Part shown: piece after piece, positions 14,575-22,671 of the stretch
Layout of the letters: each line of letters opens with the position of its first letter
How positions within the stretch are numbered: position 1 is the stretch's first letter
From: UBA3855 sp045546475
GTDB lineage: Bacteria; Bacillota; Clostridia; Oscillospirales; Ruminococcaceae
Direction: 5' to 3'
DNA length: 64,000 bases
Assembly (NCBI GenBank): GCA_045546475.1
Contig: JAZQCT010000014.1
Location: 1-64,000, forward strand
Notes under the pieces: model-generated
Databases searched by the model: none
Seen by the model: only the letters and a program-made list of their open reading frames with translations
What the model was told of the DNA's origin: nothing
Position numbers and translations under genes: made by a program

Positions 14575-14654
14575 GTGCAGGTTTCTGCAATACAAATACG
14601 TTTTTCGCTATCGCTGCACGGCGGGAGGCTGTGCAGTATCATGGAGATAAAATT

Positions 14655-15422
14655 ATGATCAAAACAATCAAAAAATACCGCTTTCTGCTGTCAAGGCTGG
14701 TAAAGCGGGACTTCATTCAGAAGTACAAGAAAACCACCTTTGGTGTCATATGGAGCATCCTGAATCCGCTGTGTGAGTTCTTCACGCTCATGCTGATCTT
14801 CCAGAATATGTTCGGAAGGGACACGCCCCATTTTACGACCTACCTCATCCTCGGCGTTCTGCTCTACAGCTATTACACCAACGCCACAACACAGGGTATG
14901 CAGTCCATACTGTACAACGGCAATATCATCAACAAGATCAAGATGCCCGTCTGGCTGTTCCCGCTGTCGAAAAACCTCTCAGCACTGCTGAATTTCCTGA
15001 TCACCTGCATTGTTGTGGTGGTATTCCTGTTCATTGACAGCATCACGCCGACCTGGAACATGCTTCTGCTGTTCTATCCGGTGATCCTGATGTTTTTCTT
15101 CAATATGGGTCTCAGTCTGATTTTGTCCAGCATGTATGTGTTCTTCAAGGACACTTCCTATCTGTACAGCATTTTCAACCGTCTGCTGTACTTCTGCTGT
15201 GCCATCTTCTGGACGACGGACAGATTCCCGGAGGATGCACAGAGGCTGCTGCTGATCAACCCGGTCTATGATTTCATTCTGTATGCAAGAACAGTCGTGA
15301 TCGAGGGCGTGGTTCCCAGCATGGAGCTTCACATGATCCTGCTTGCCTATACGGCGGCAGCATTTATTGCAGGGCTGATCATCTACAACTGCAATAAGAA
15401 GAAGTTTATCTTTTACCTGTAA
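14655..15422 (+). CDS. ABC-2 type polysaccharide export permease
   Basis: This 255-residue membrane protein of the TagG/Wzm group has about six transmembrane segments. The N-terminal cytoplasmic RDFIQKYKKTTFGVIWSILNPL is the family's start pattern. With the ATPase encoded next it should export a lipid-linked surface polysaccharide or teichoic-acid-like chain. The ATG at 14655 has GGAG eight bases upstream. The frame back to 14520 runs into the leader hairpins. It lies 12 bases before the ATPase gene, in one operon controlled by the promoter and attenuator at 14480-14574. Confidence 0.88.
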   Translation: MIKTIKKYRFLLSRLVKRDFIQKYKKTTFGVIWSILNPLCEFFTLMLIFQNMFGRDTPHFTTYLILGVLLYSYYTNATTQGMQSILYNGNIINKIKMPVWLFPLSKNLSALLNFLITCIVVVVFLFIDSITPTWNMLLLFYPVILMFFFNMGLSLILSSMYVFFKDTSYLYSIFNRLLYFCCAIFWTTDRFPEDAQRLLLINPVYDFILYARTVVIEGVVPSMELHMILLAYTAAAFIAGLIIYNCNKKKFIFYL

Positions 15423-15434
15423 GGAGGCGGCAGT

Positions 15435-16673
15435 ATGGTTGAAGCAAAAAATGTATCCATCCGCTACCTCGCCGGTGATTTTTCCGATGTTGGTCTGAAG
15501 GAATGGGCGATCCAGAGAGTCAGACGCGAACGCAGGGTGGAACCTGTCTGGGCTGTGAAGGACGTTTCTTTTCAGCTTGAAAAAGGCGATTTCATGGGAA
15601 TTATTGGTGTGAACGGTGCCGGCAAGTCCACACTGCTGAAAAGTGTAACCGGCATTCTTCCGCCGAAAAAAGGCAGCATCGTGACCAACGGCAGCGTTGT
15701 CGCGCTGCTGGAGCTGGGAACGGGCTTTGACGGTGATCTGAATCTGCGCGAAAATATTCTGATGCGCGGCGCACTGCTGGGCTACACAAAGGAATTTATC
15801 GAGACCCGCATGGACGAGATCCTTGCCTTTGCGGAGCTGACAGATTTTCAGTGGTACAAATACAAGCAGCTCTCCTCCGGTATGCGGTCCCGTCTTGCAT
15901 TTTCGATCTGCTGTATGGTCGAGCCGGATATCCTCATTCTGGACGAGGTGCTTTCCGTCGGTGACGGCAGCTTCCGTCAGAAAAGCAATGAGAAGATGAT
16001 GGAGATCATCCGCGGCGGTGCGGTAACGCTGTTCGTCGGACACAACACCGCAACAATGAAGAAGCTTGCCAATAAGCTTCTCTGGCTTGACAAGGGCAAG
16101 CAAGTTGCATTTGCGCAGAACCGTGAGGAAACGCTGGAGCTGCTGGCGAAATATGACAGCTTCCTGCGCATCCGCGCACAGGATCCCAAGGCTGTCCCCG
16201 ATCTGGAACAGCTGGAGTCCGCACCGGCACGGAAGCCCTCGGATAGGGTGACGGTCGCAGAATTTAACAAATTCAAGAAACTGGCACAGGCAAAGGAGAT
16301 CCGCCTGACCAAGTACCTGGATTTCCAGAAGCAGCTGCTGCTTGAACCCGAGCGCATTGCACACATGCAGTCCTATCTCCGTGAACGGAACATCACACAT
16401 CTGGCGATTTATGGTGAGACCGCCCTGCTCCAGTCCGTAGTGCCGATGCTCCGCAGCGAGGGAGTCACAATTGACTATGTGGTGGAAAACTACAGACGCA
16501 GTGCCTACAGCAATACGATCCATCCGAGATCATTGGAGCAGTTCCCTGAAACACAGCTCATTCTGATTGCGGATATGGTGTTCACGGATAGAATTGCAGC
16601 GAAGCTTCCTGCACTGACGGATATTCCGTTCTGCACAATGGAAGAGCTGTTTGCTAAAACAGTACAAAAATGA
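15435..16673 (+). CDS. ABC transporter ATPase, polysaccharide export (TagH/Wzt type)
   Basis: This 412-residue ATPase has Walker A GVNGAGKST near residue 58, an LSSGMRSRLAFS signature, Walker B PDILILDEV and switch His in FVGHN. After about residue 240 a long C-terminal extension follows, as in Wzt/TagH proteins, where it can recognise the exported chain. Here it ends in an NAD-binding-like alpha/beta segment (HLAIYGETALLQSVVPMLRS) that differs from the usual beta-sandwich. GGAGG precedes the start. It partners the permease immediately upstream. Confidence 0.88.
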   Translation: MVEAKNVSIRYLAGDFSDVGLKEWAIQRVRRERRVEPVWAVKDVSFQLEKGDFMGIIGVNGAGKSTLLKSVTGILPPKKGSIVTNGSVVALLELGTGFDGDLNLRENILMRGALLGYTKEFIETRMDEILAFAELTDFQWYKYKQLSSGMRSRLAFSICCMVEPDILILDEVLSVGDGSFRQKSNEKMMEIIRGGAVTLFVGHNTATMKKLANKLLWLDKGKQVAFAQNREETLELLAKYDSFLRIRAQDPKAVPDLEQLESAPARKPSDRVTVAEFNKFKKLAQAKEIRLTKYLDFQKQLLLEPERIAHMQSYLRERNITHLAIYGETALLQSVVPMLRSEGVTIDYVVENYRRSAYSNTIHPRSLEQFPETQLILIADMVFTDRIAAKLPALTDIPFCTMEELFAKTVQK

Positions 16674-16678
16674 TAAAA

Positions 16679-16709
16679 AAAGATACCGCACATCCCTGTG
16701 CGGTATCTT
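16679..16709 (+). terminator. Terminator after the exporter ATPase gene
   Basis: Perfect stem GATACCGCAC/GTGCGGTATC (16682-16691 with 16698-16707) flanked by A and T runs lies 10 bases past the stop. The T tract is short. Confidence 0.6.
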
Positions 16710-16836
16710 AGAACCTGTTGTCACAAGGGACACGAGCAGATGTTCAGGCAGATTTGTGCCATGCCAAGGCTTTCGGGCAAAGGCATGGTGCAAAGATGCC
16801 GAAAAGCTGCTGCGGCATCTTGTGAAAACAGGTTCT
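16710..16836. mobile_element. MITE-like element 2 (127 bp)
   Basis: Terminal inverted repeats match at 17 of 18 positions (AGAACCTGTTGTCACAAG at the left; the right end complement has T for G at position 11). The interior shares GGCATCTTTGCACC and CTTTGCCCGAAA with element 3 in inverse orientation. It separates the exporter genes from the HAD-family gene. Confidence 0.65.
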
Positions 16837-16864
16837 TGGTATAGTGAAACAAAAGGAGGACAGT

Positions 16865-18826
16865 ATGCCGAGACAGTTATATGACAAATTTGTCAATCAG
16901 AATTATGCAGTCAAACGCAGATATGAGGGTTTCGTGCTTTCCCACACCCGTCTGCACCGGCGGTGCAGGCTGATCTCCTGGGGCTATCTGCTCTGGCTGA
17001 ATCTCTGCTTCAATATCCTGCATCTGCCGGATCGTCAGAAGCTCCGCACCGGAAATGAAAGCGGTACCGGCTTCCGGAGATCCGCAGAGGAAACGGCTGC
17101 TGACCTTTGCAGCTGTGATGTGGTATCCTTCGATATGTTCGATACGCTCATTACACGCCCTTTTTCCGCACCGGCAGATCTGTTCTGTCTGGTCGGGGAG
17201 CAGCTCGGCATTCCGGATTTCCGGAGCATCCGTATCCGCGCCGAGCGCACCGCGCGTGAAAGAAGGATCGCAGAATGCGGCAGCGGAGAGATCACGCTGG
17301 CGCAGATCTATGCGGTTCTGGCGGAAGAGCTGGGCATTTCGGCGGAGGATGGCGCACGGACGGAGGCACGCACGGAGATCGCGCTCTGCCTGCCAAATCC
17401 CTTCATGCAGGAGGTCTGGTCGCGCGTCCGTGCCGCCGGCAAAAAAACCATCGTCACCACGGATATGTATCTGCCGCCGGAGGTTCTGTCAGAAATGCTC
17501 CGCAAATGCGGCTATACGGACTATGATGCGCTGTATGTATCCTGTGCGCATGGTACGGGAAAATATGACGGCGGTCTGTATGAGATCGTAAAGAATGCCT
17601 TTCCGGGACAGCGCATTGCCCACATCGGCGACAACACCTATGCGGACACTGCACAGGCGAAAAAGGCGGGGCTTCATGCGGTCGCTTATGTGAACCATAA
17701 TGAAGCCGGAAAGCCCTTCCGACCGGAGGCAATTTCCCTCCTGACAGGCTCCGCCTACAGCGGTATCGTCAACCGGCGGCTGTACTGCGGTACGGAATGC
17801 TCGCCGGTGTATGAGTACGGCTATAAATGCGGCGGCATCCTGATGCTTGGCTTCTGCGGCTTTATTCACGAGCAGAAGCAGCAGCTCGGCGCGGAGAAGG
17901 TGCTGTTCTTCGCAAGGGACGGCTATATCATGAAGCAGATCTATGACATGCTCTATCCGGACGACCGGACGGAATACGTCTACTGGTCGAGGGCGGCGGC
18001 GGCAAAGCTCTGCGCACAGCTCTATCCGCAGGATTATTTCCGGCGGTTTCTGGAGCAGAAGACCGGCAGGGGCATTCCCCTGCGCGAGATCCTTGCCGCA
18101 ATGGGACTGCAGGAGCTGCAGCTGCCGTTCTCTCCGGAGGAACCGCTGACGGAGCAGAATGTCGGCGCGGTAAAGGCGGAGCTTCGCAGCCGCATGGATG
18201 AGATCGTTGCGCAGTATGCGCCGCTGTATGCGGCTGCGGAACGGTATCTGCGCGGCATCCTCGCGGGCTGCCGTCGTGCAGTCACAGTGGACTGCGGCTG
18301 GGCGGGCAGCGGCAGTATCTTCTTTGAGGCATTCCTGCAGCGGCACATGGGCTTACAGACGGAGATCACCGGTCTGCTTGCCGGAAGCAATTCCCGCAAC
18401 CAGATCGACAGTGATTTCAGCGAGACCTATTTCAAGACCGGCAAGCTGCGCTCCTACTGCTTTTCTGCCGCGCATAACCGTTCCTTCTTTGAGCAGCATT
18501 TTCCGGCGAAGAAACACAATATCTACTTCGAACTGCTCTGCGGCGCACCGGAACCGTCCTGCACTGGCTTTGACGAGAATGGTCCGGTTCTGGATACCGA
18601 GAGTGAAAATGCACAGCTGATCCGCGAGATCCATGCTGGTGAGCTGGATTTTGTAAGAGATTTCACGGATGCATTCAAGGCATTTCCCTATATGATGCAG
18701 ATCTCCGGCGGTGATGCCTATACGCCCTTCGCGGCAGCAGTCAGCGGAAACGGCAAGTATACCGCTTCTGTGTTTGCGGACTGTGTGTTTGATGAAACCA
18801 CGGGAGGAAGGAAGGAAAAGATCTGA
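16865..18826 (+). CDS. Large HAD-superfamily protein, probably surface-polysaccharide related
   Basis: This 653-residue protein has the HAD motif I FDMFDTLIT near residue 90, motif II VTTDMY near 195 and motif III/IV HIGDNTYADTAQAKKAG near 255. A second half of about 350 residues contains VLFFARDGYIMKQIYD and a VDCGWAGSGSI segment, the arrangement of COG5610-type proteins that I know from capsule and glycan loci. The reaction is unknown. The start at 16865 has AAAGGAGG seven bases upstream. It follows the export genes after a terminator and a MITE-like element, so it may be transcribed separately. Confidence 0.75.
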   Translation: MPRQLYDKFVNQNYAVKRRYEGFVLSHTRLHRRCRLISWGYLLWLNLCFNILHLPDRQKLRTGNESGTGFRRSAEETAADLCSCDVVSFDMFDTLITRPFSAPADLFCLVGEQLGIPDFRSIRIRAERTARERRIAECGSGEITLAQIYAVLAEELGISAEDGARTEARTEIALCLPNPFMQEVWSRVRAAGKKTIVTTDMYLPPEVLSEMLRKCGYTDYDALYVSCAHGTGKYDGGLYEIVKNAFPGQRIAHIGDNTYADTAQAKKAGLHAVAYVNHNEAGKPFRPEAISLLTGSAYSGIVNRRLYCGTECSPVYEYGYKCGGILMLGFCGFIHEQKQQLGAEKVLFFARDGYIMKQIYDMLYPDDRTEYVYWSRAAAAKLCAQLYPQDYFRRFLEQKTGRGIPLREILAAMGLQELQLPFSPEEPLTEQNVGAVKAELRSRMDEIVAQYAPLYAAAERYLRGILAGCRRAVTVDCGWAGSGSIFFEAFLQRHMGLQTEITGLLAGSNSRNQIDSDFSETYFKTGKLRSYCFSAAHNRSFFEQHFPAKKHNIYFELLCGAPEPSCTGFDENGPVLDTESENAQLIREIHAGELDFVRDFTDAFKAFPYMMQISGGDAYTPFAAAVSGNGKYTASVFADCVFDETTGGRKEKI

Positions 18827-18867
18827 CAGAGAGATCAGGGAGTGTTGACACTAAAATAATACGCAAG

Positions 18868-18897
18868 AAGAGGCTGTGCCGTGCGGCACAGCCTCTT
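18868..18897. terminator. Bidirectional terminator shared by convergent genes
   Basis: A 13-bp stem AAGAGGCTGTGCC/GGCACAGCCTCTT with a 4-base loop lies between the HAD gene and the metallophosphoesterase, and touches the latter's stop codon (18897-18899). Confidence 0.75.
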
Positions 18898-19823
18898 TAT
18901 GATAATTCTTCTGCAAGTGCACCACACCGCAGTGTGATCAGCACGATCTCCGGCTGGTTGTGGAAGCGTATGGGGATGATGCTGTTTCCGATACCGCGGC
19001 TGACGACCATCTGTGTGTTATCCTTGGCATAAAGTCCTGCATCATATTCCGGAAAGAAGCCCTGATCCGGCGCACAGATGCCGCCGATGAAGGGCAGACG
19101 GAACTGCCCGCCGTGAGCATGTCCGGACAGCACGAGATCCATGCCAGCCTGCACATAATTTTCAAACAGCTCCGGACGATGTGACAGCAGGATGGTGAAT
19201 CCTGCATCCCCTGCCAGTTCGCGCAGCTCCTGCGGGGCAAGCTGTGGGCTGACAGCGTCCAGCTCCGGTGCATCCATGGTGTCACTGTCCGTGATAAAGG
19301 CAGGATCATCCACGCCGAGAATGGTGATCTCAGCATCCTTCCGGCGCACTGTAAAGCCGGCATCGTGCAGTACGCGCGATTCACCATCGATCAGTGAATC
19401 CGGCGAGGTATAGGTGTTGCAGTAAGCATTCTGCTCCAGCCAGAGGTAATCCTCCGGCGGAAGGAGGGCTTCATGGTTGCCTGTGACATAGCAGCAGGGC
19501 GCGATCTTCTGCGCTTCCATGAAGAAATCCTGTGCAGTCTCCAGATCGGTATGCTCAGAATCGACCACATCCCCCGTCACAGCGATCAGACTGGGGAACA
19601 GCCCCCAGAGGATGTCGAGTGTTTCCTCGGTCAGATGGGAATTGTGCAGGTCGGACACCTGCGCGATGGTATACCCGTCAAATTCCGGCGGGAGATCGGG
19701 GTTTGTCACAGTGATCTCGGTCACGCCGACGGTATGGTTTTCCCAGATCGTCCAGATTAGGAGGACAGCGGCAAGTCCTGTCAGAACTGCCGCTGTGATA
19801 CGTTTTTTCGTTGGTTTCTTCAT
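18897..19823 (-). CDS. Membrane-anchored metallophosphoesterase
   Basis: This 308-residue calcineurin-like phosphoesterase has one N-terminal transmembrane helix (about 10-28). Metal ligands are in SDLHNSHL, TGDVVDSEH, TGNHE, LSHRPE and SGHAHGGQ. It resembles the YaeI/YkuE group, which acts on lipid-linked or cell-wall pyrophosphates at the membrane; the substrate here is not shown. The ATG at 19823 lies two bases past the exchanger's stop, so translation is probably coupled. The longer frame reads through the exchanger gene and was discarded. Confidence 0.85.
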   Translation of the reverse strand: MKKPTKKRITAAVLTGLAAVLLIWTIWENHTVGVTEITVTNPDLPPEFDGYTIAQVSDLHNSHLTEETLDILWGLFPSLIAVTGDVVDSEHTDLETAQDFFMEAQKIAPCCYVTGNHEALLPPEDYLWLEQNAYCNTYTSPDSLIDGESRVLHDAGFTVRRKDAEITILGVDDPAFITDSDTMDAPELDAVSPQLAPQELRELAGDAGFTILLSHRPELFENYVQAGMDLVLSGHAHGGQFRLPFIGGICAPDQGFFPEYDAGLYAKDNTQMVVSRGIGNSIIPIRFHNQPEIVLITLRCGALAEELS

Positions 19824-19825
19824 AC

Positions 19826-20749
19826 TTATCTCATGCAGATGTAAACAACATATGCCGCATAGACAGCAACCATGATGCCGCCATGCACGCGGTTGAGCTG
19901 CTTGTTTTTCCAAGCCATGAGCCATACCAGCGCACTGGCACCGATCAGGACGATGATGTCAATGATGTTCTCACTGATAAAGGTTATGGGAGAAATGGCT
20001 CCTGCAATTCCCAGGACAAGCAGAAGGTTGAAGATATTAGAACCGATGACATTACCCAAAGACATGTCCACTTCGCCTTTTTTCGCTGCAACGATGGAAG
20101 TCACAAGCTCCGGCAGACTTGTACCGAATGCCACAATGGTCAGACCAATGAGATTTTCAGAGAGTCCAAAAGAAGCAGCAATGGCAGAAGCAGAATCGAC
20201 TACAAAATCTGCACCAAAGACAATGGCTGCCATACCACCGACAATAAATAGAATGCACTTCCAGACGGGAAGGATCTTGTACTCCTCCTCAGCCTCCTGA
20301 CGGGATTTGAGGGCGGAAAGTACCATCCATGTGAGAAATGCAGCAAAGCATAAAAGCAAAATAATGCCCTCCAGTCTGCTGACGAGCATTCCGGTCAGAC
20401 CGAATACCATCAGAAGCACTGCCGCACCCACAGAGATCGGATATTCCTGCAGAAGGGAATTTTTCTGGATATTCATGGGACACATCAAAGCACAAAGCCC
20501 GACGATCGCCATGAGGTTGAAAATGTTGGAACCGACAACGTTTGCGATTGCAAGCTCATTGCTGCCTGCAAGTGCCGCACTGATGCTGACCGCGCATTCC
20601 GGCGCACTTGTACCCATCGCCACGATGGTCAGACCGATGATGAGGGACGGAACCTTCAGACGTTTTGCCACGCTTGAGCTGCCGTCTACGAAGAAATCGG
20701 CACCCTTGATCAGCAGTACAAAGCCGATCACTAAGAGTAAGTAATCCAT
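19826..20749 (-). CDS. Calcium/sodium (CaCA family) antiporter, YrbG-like
   Basis: This 307-residue protein has ten predicted transmembrane segments in two homologous halves. Each half carries the alpha-repeat signature: MGTSAPECAVSISAALAGSNELAIANVVGSN split across helices 2-3, and FGTSLPELVTS..GNVIGSN in the second half. These Glu/Asn-containing repeats bind Ca2+ and Na+ in the family. The start at 20749 follows AAGGAG. It is first in a two-gene operon with the metallophosphoesterase, driven by a consensus promoter. Confidence 0.92.
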   Translation of the reverse strand: MDYLLLVIGFVLLIKGADFFVDGSSSVAKRLKVPSLIIGLTIVAMGTSAPECAVSISAALAGSNELAIANVVGSNIFNLMAIVGLCALMCPMNIQKNSLLQEYPISVGAAVLLMVFGLTGMLVSRLEGIILLLCFAAFLTWMVLSALKSRQEAEEEYKILPVWKCILFIVGGMAAIVFGADFVVDSASAIAASFGLSENLIGLTIVAFGTSLPELVTSIVAAKKGEVDMSLGNVIGSNIFNLLLVLGIAGAISPITFISENIIDIIVLIGASALVWLMAWKNKQLNRVHGGIMVAVYAAYVVYICMR

Positions 20750-20806
20750 GTTTGTTTTCTCCTTAAAATTCAATTTTTCCTGCCATGTTTCGACAAGAAC
20801 ATTATT

Positions 20807-20835
20807 ATTATAACATAGCAGCAGAATGATGTCAA
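20807..20835 (-). promoter_or_regulatory. Consensus SigA promoter of the exchanger operon
   Basis: TTGACA (20835-20830), 17 bases, TATAAT (20812-20807), 58 bases before the start codon. It is back to back with the tRNA promoter. Confidence 0.8.
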
Positions 20836-20876
20836 GAAGCTGTATATCCGATTTCACAGGAATTTTGAAAAAACGC

Positions 20877-20905
20877 TTGACAATTCCCATGAAATCTGGT
20901 ATCAT
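20877..20905 (+). promoter_or_regulatory. Promoter of the tRNA gene
   Basis: TTGACA (20877-20882), 17 bases, TATCAT (20900-20905), with tRNA position 1 ten bases downstream. Confidence 0.8.
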
Positions 20906-20915
20906 AAAATCAAAC

Positions 20916-20988
20916 GGGGCATTAGCGCAGCTGGGAGCGCATCACACTGGCAGTGTGGGGGTCAGGGGTTCGAATCCCCTATGCTCCA
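20916..20988 (+). tRNA. tRNA-Ala (anticodon GGC)
   Basis: A complete cloverleaf can be drawn: acceptor GGGGCAT/ATGCTCC, D stem GCGC/GCGC, anticodon stem TCACA/TGTGG with loop CTGGCAG (anticodon GGC, reads GCC), and T arm AGGGG-TTCGAAT-CCCCT. The acceptor contains G3:U70, the alanine identity pair. The discriminator is A, and the CCA end is not encoded. It sits between its own promoter and a hairpin terminator. Confidence 0.97.
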
Positions 20989-20993
20989 TCTGT

Positions 20994-21029
20994 ACTGCGT
21001 TCCATATGAAGGTATGGGACGCAGTTTTA
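20994..21029 (+). terminator. tRNA-Ala terminator
   Basis: Stem ACTGCGT-CCATA/TATGGG-ACGCAGT (20994-21006 with 21013-21025), with one mismatch position, is followed by TTTTAT, six bases after the tRNA. Confidence 0.75.
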
Positions 21030-21044
21030 TATTGCATTTGCCTA

Positions 21045-21274
21045 AGAGCCTGTTCAGTATCTTCCAATAGCCGTCTTTTTGGCATCTTTGCACCGTGTCT
21101 TTGCCCGAAATCCTTGCAATACATACAGTATGCCTGAATGTGAGTCAGGATATTGTATGAGCATGAATGGTATGCAGGCGTTAGATATAAGCCTGTATTG
21201 CTGCGGCTTTCGCGCTGTGACACAGCGCAAATCTGCTCAAAAATCCAGCTATCTACAGATACTAAACACGCTCT
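21045..21274. mobile_element. MITE-like element 3 (230 bp)
   Basis: Ends AGAGCCTGTTCAGTATCT and its imperfect complement (16 of 18 match) bound 230 bases. The interior shares a roughly 35-base stretch (GGCATCTTTGCACC..CTTTGCCCGAAA) with element 2. It lies directly after the tRNA terminator and 20 bases before the next gene. Confidence 0.6.
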
Positions 21275-21294
21275 GACACGAAAGGGGTACATCT

Positions 21295-21792
21295 ATGTAC
21301 AGTAATCGCAAGCCCAAATTCTCATGTTCCGCGCTCGACATCATCGGGATGATCTTTGCACCGTTGGGGCTGATCTTCGTGCTGCTTGGCATCGGACTGA
21401 CAGCCGGCAGCGGTCAGGGGCTGTTCCTTATGGTATTCGGGGGGATCGGCGGCATCTTCCTGATCCTGGGCATCCTCTTTCTCCTGCTCATGCTTCACAG
21501 ACGCGGGATATGCCGTGAGCTTTTCAATGAGGGGCATTATGTCATGGCGACCGTGACAAGCGTCATGCCGAACTATAATGTCCGTGTCAACGGCAGAACG
21601 CCCTATCTTGCCGAATGCTCCTATACCGATCCGGATACCGGTGTGCTTCACCTCTTCCAGAGCCGGAATCTTTATTTTGATCCGACCAGCATTCTGATGG
21701 ATGCGCAGGTTCCGGTGTATGTGAGAAAGGGCGATTACCGGCATTATTATGTGGATGTGGACGCAGTGCTGCCGGAGGTGCAGAGGCATTAA
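21295..21792 (+). CDS. Small membrane protein of unknown function (165 aa)
   Basis: Two hydrophobic segments (about residues 15-37 and 43-67) precede a soluble beta-rich C-terminal part (VMATVTSVMPNYNVRVNGR.., CSYTDPDTG). The layout resembles DUF3592-type proteins, but I do not claim membership. AAAGGGG nine bases upstream supports the start. The MITE-like element ends 20 bases upstream, so its transcription may start inside or before that element. Confidence 0.75.
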   Translation: MYSNRKPKFSCSALDIIGMIFAPLGLIFVLLGIGLTAGSGQGLFLMVFGGIGGIFLILGILFLLLMLHRRGICRELFNEGHYVMATVTSVMPNYNVRVNGRTPYLAECSYTDPDTGVLHLFQSRNLYFDPTSILMDAQVPVYVRKGDYRHYYVDVDAVLPEVQRH

Positions 21793-21795
21793 AAT

Positions 21796-21822
21796 GCTTC
21801 TGCACCATTCAGATGCAGAAGC
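21796..21822. terminator. Hairpin between convergent genes
   Basis: Perfect 9-bp stem GCTTCTGCA/TGCAGAAGC. On the minus strand it is followed by ATTTTAA, which favours use as terminator of the gene at 21856-22497. Confidence 0.6.
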
Positions 21823-21855
21823 GCAGTTTGTCAAAATATTATAGCCTTTTGAAAA

Positions 21856-22497
21856 TCAGAAATTATGCCAGTCTGTAAAGACAAAGTGTTCGTCCAGACG
21901 ATCATATGCACTGCAGAGAATGACATTGCCCAAAGCATCCGAACACTGGAAGCTAATACCCCTGTCATCAAGTGTCAGATATTCTGGCACGACAAAATCC
22001 AGCAGTGCATCCAAGTTGAACATGGGGAAATGCTGGCGCAATACGGCTTCTGCATCCATTTTCAGAGCGGTGCCGTCATTTGGGGAGGCATCATATTCCT
22101 CTTGAAGCTGTTTCATAATATCCCATTTTGGGGGATATACCATCTCGTCAGGATCTTCCGGCAGAGCCGACTGGACGGTCAGCTCGTCATATTCCCAAAA
22201 TTCCAGACCGCAGGCATCCATATCAGTAAAAAGCCTGACAAGGAAATTGTCATTAATGGATTTGCGGTTTCGACTGATTTTCTGCTCCAGTGCATTGAAA
22301 TGATCGGTTAGGAATGCTGCAAGCTCTGCATCGGTGCAGTGTTCCGCATTCAGTGCGGCGGTGACGCTCCTCCATCTGCGAACCTCGTCATTCTTTGCAA
22401 GAATATGGATCTGCTCATCTGCGTATATTCCCATATAGCCCATATCGAATGTCCCCTGCACAGTAAATTCGTTTTTTGTACAGCTGATTGTAATCAT
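21856..22497 (-). CDS. Hypothetical protein (213 aa)
   Basis: This is an acidic soluble protein without signal peptide or membrane segments. I recognise no family. The middle is rich in acidic and aromatic residues (YPPKWDIMKQLQEEYD). GAGAGGAG nine bases before the ATG and a promoter (TATAAT at 22548-22543, 17-base spacer, TTGCTT) support expression as a single gene. It ends at its own hairpin. Confidence 0.7.
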   Translation of the reverse strand: MITISCTKNEFTVQGTFDMGYMGIYADEQIHILAKNDEVRRWRSVTAALNAEHCTDAELAAFLTDHFNALEQKISRNRKSINDNFLVRLFTDMDACGLEFWEYDELTVQSALPEDPDEMVYPPKWDIMKQLQEEYDASPNDGTALKMDAEAVLRQHFPMFNLDALLDFVVPEYLTLDDRGISFQCSDALGNVILCSAYDRLDEHFVFTDWHNF

Positions 22498-22542
22498 GGT
22501 TTGCTCCTCTCCGTTCTCACGAATGTTATTTCTAATGATTCA

Positions 22543-22571
22543 ATTATAACACATCTACGCCTATAAAGCAA
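22543..22571 (-). promoter_or_regulatory. Promoter of the 213-aa hypothetical gene
   Basis: TTGCTT (22571-22566), 17 bases, TATAAT (22548-22543), 46 bases before the start codon. Confidence 0.65.
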
Positions 22572-22593
22572 GTGTTTTGCACATAGCAAAAGA

Positions 22594-22625
22594 AAACCTC
22601 CGGCACATCCGTGCAGGAGGTTTTT
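22594..22625. terminator. Terminator of the sensor-kinase operon (bidirectional)
   Basis: Stem AACCTCC-GCAC/GTGC-GGAGGTT with single-base bulges, flanked by TTTTT on the plus strand and TTTTCTTTT on the minus strand, lies 50 bases past the kinase stop. Confidence 0.75.
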
Positions 22626-22671
22626 ATACTGATCTCTGCGAAGGACTGTGAACCCCAAAACAGTCCACCCC

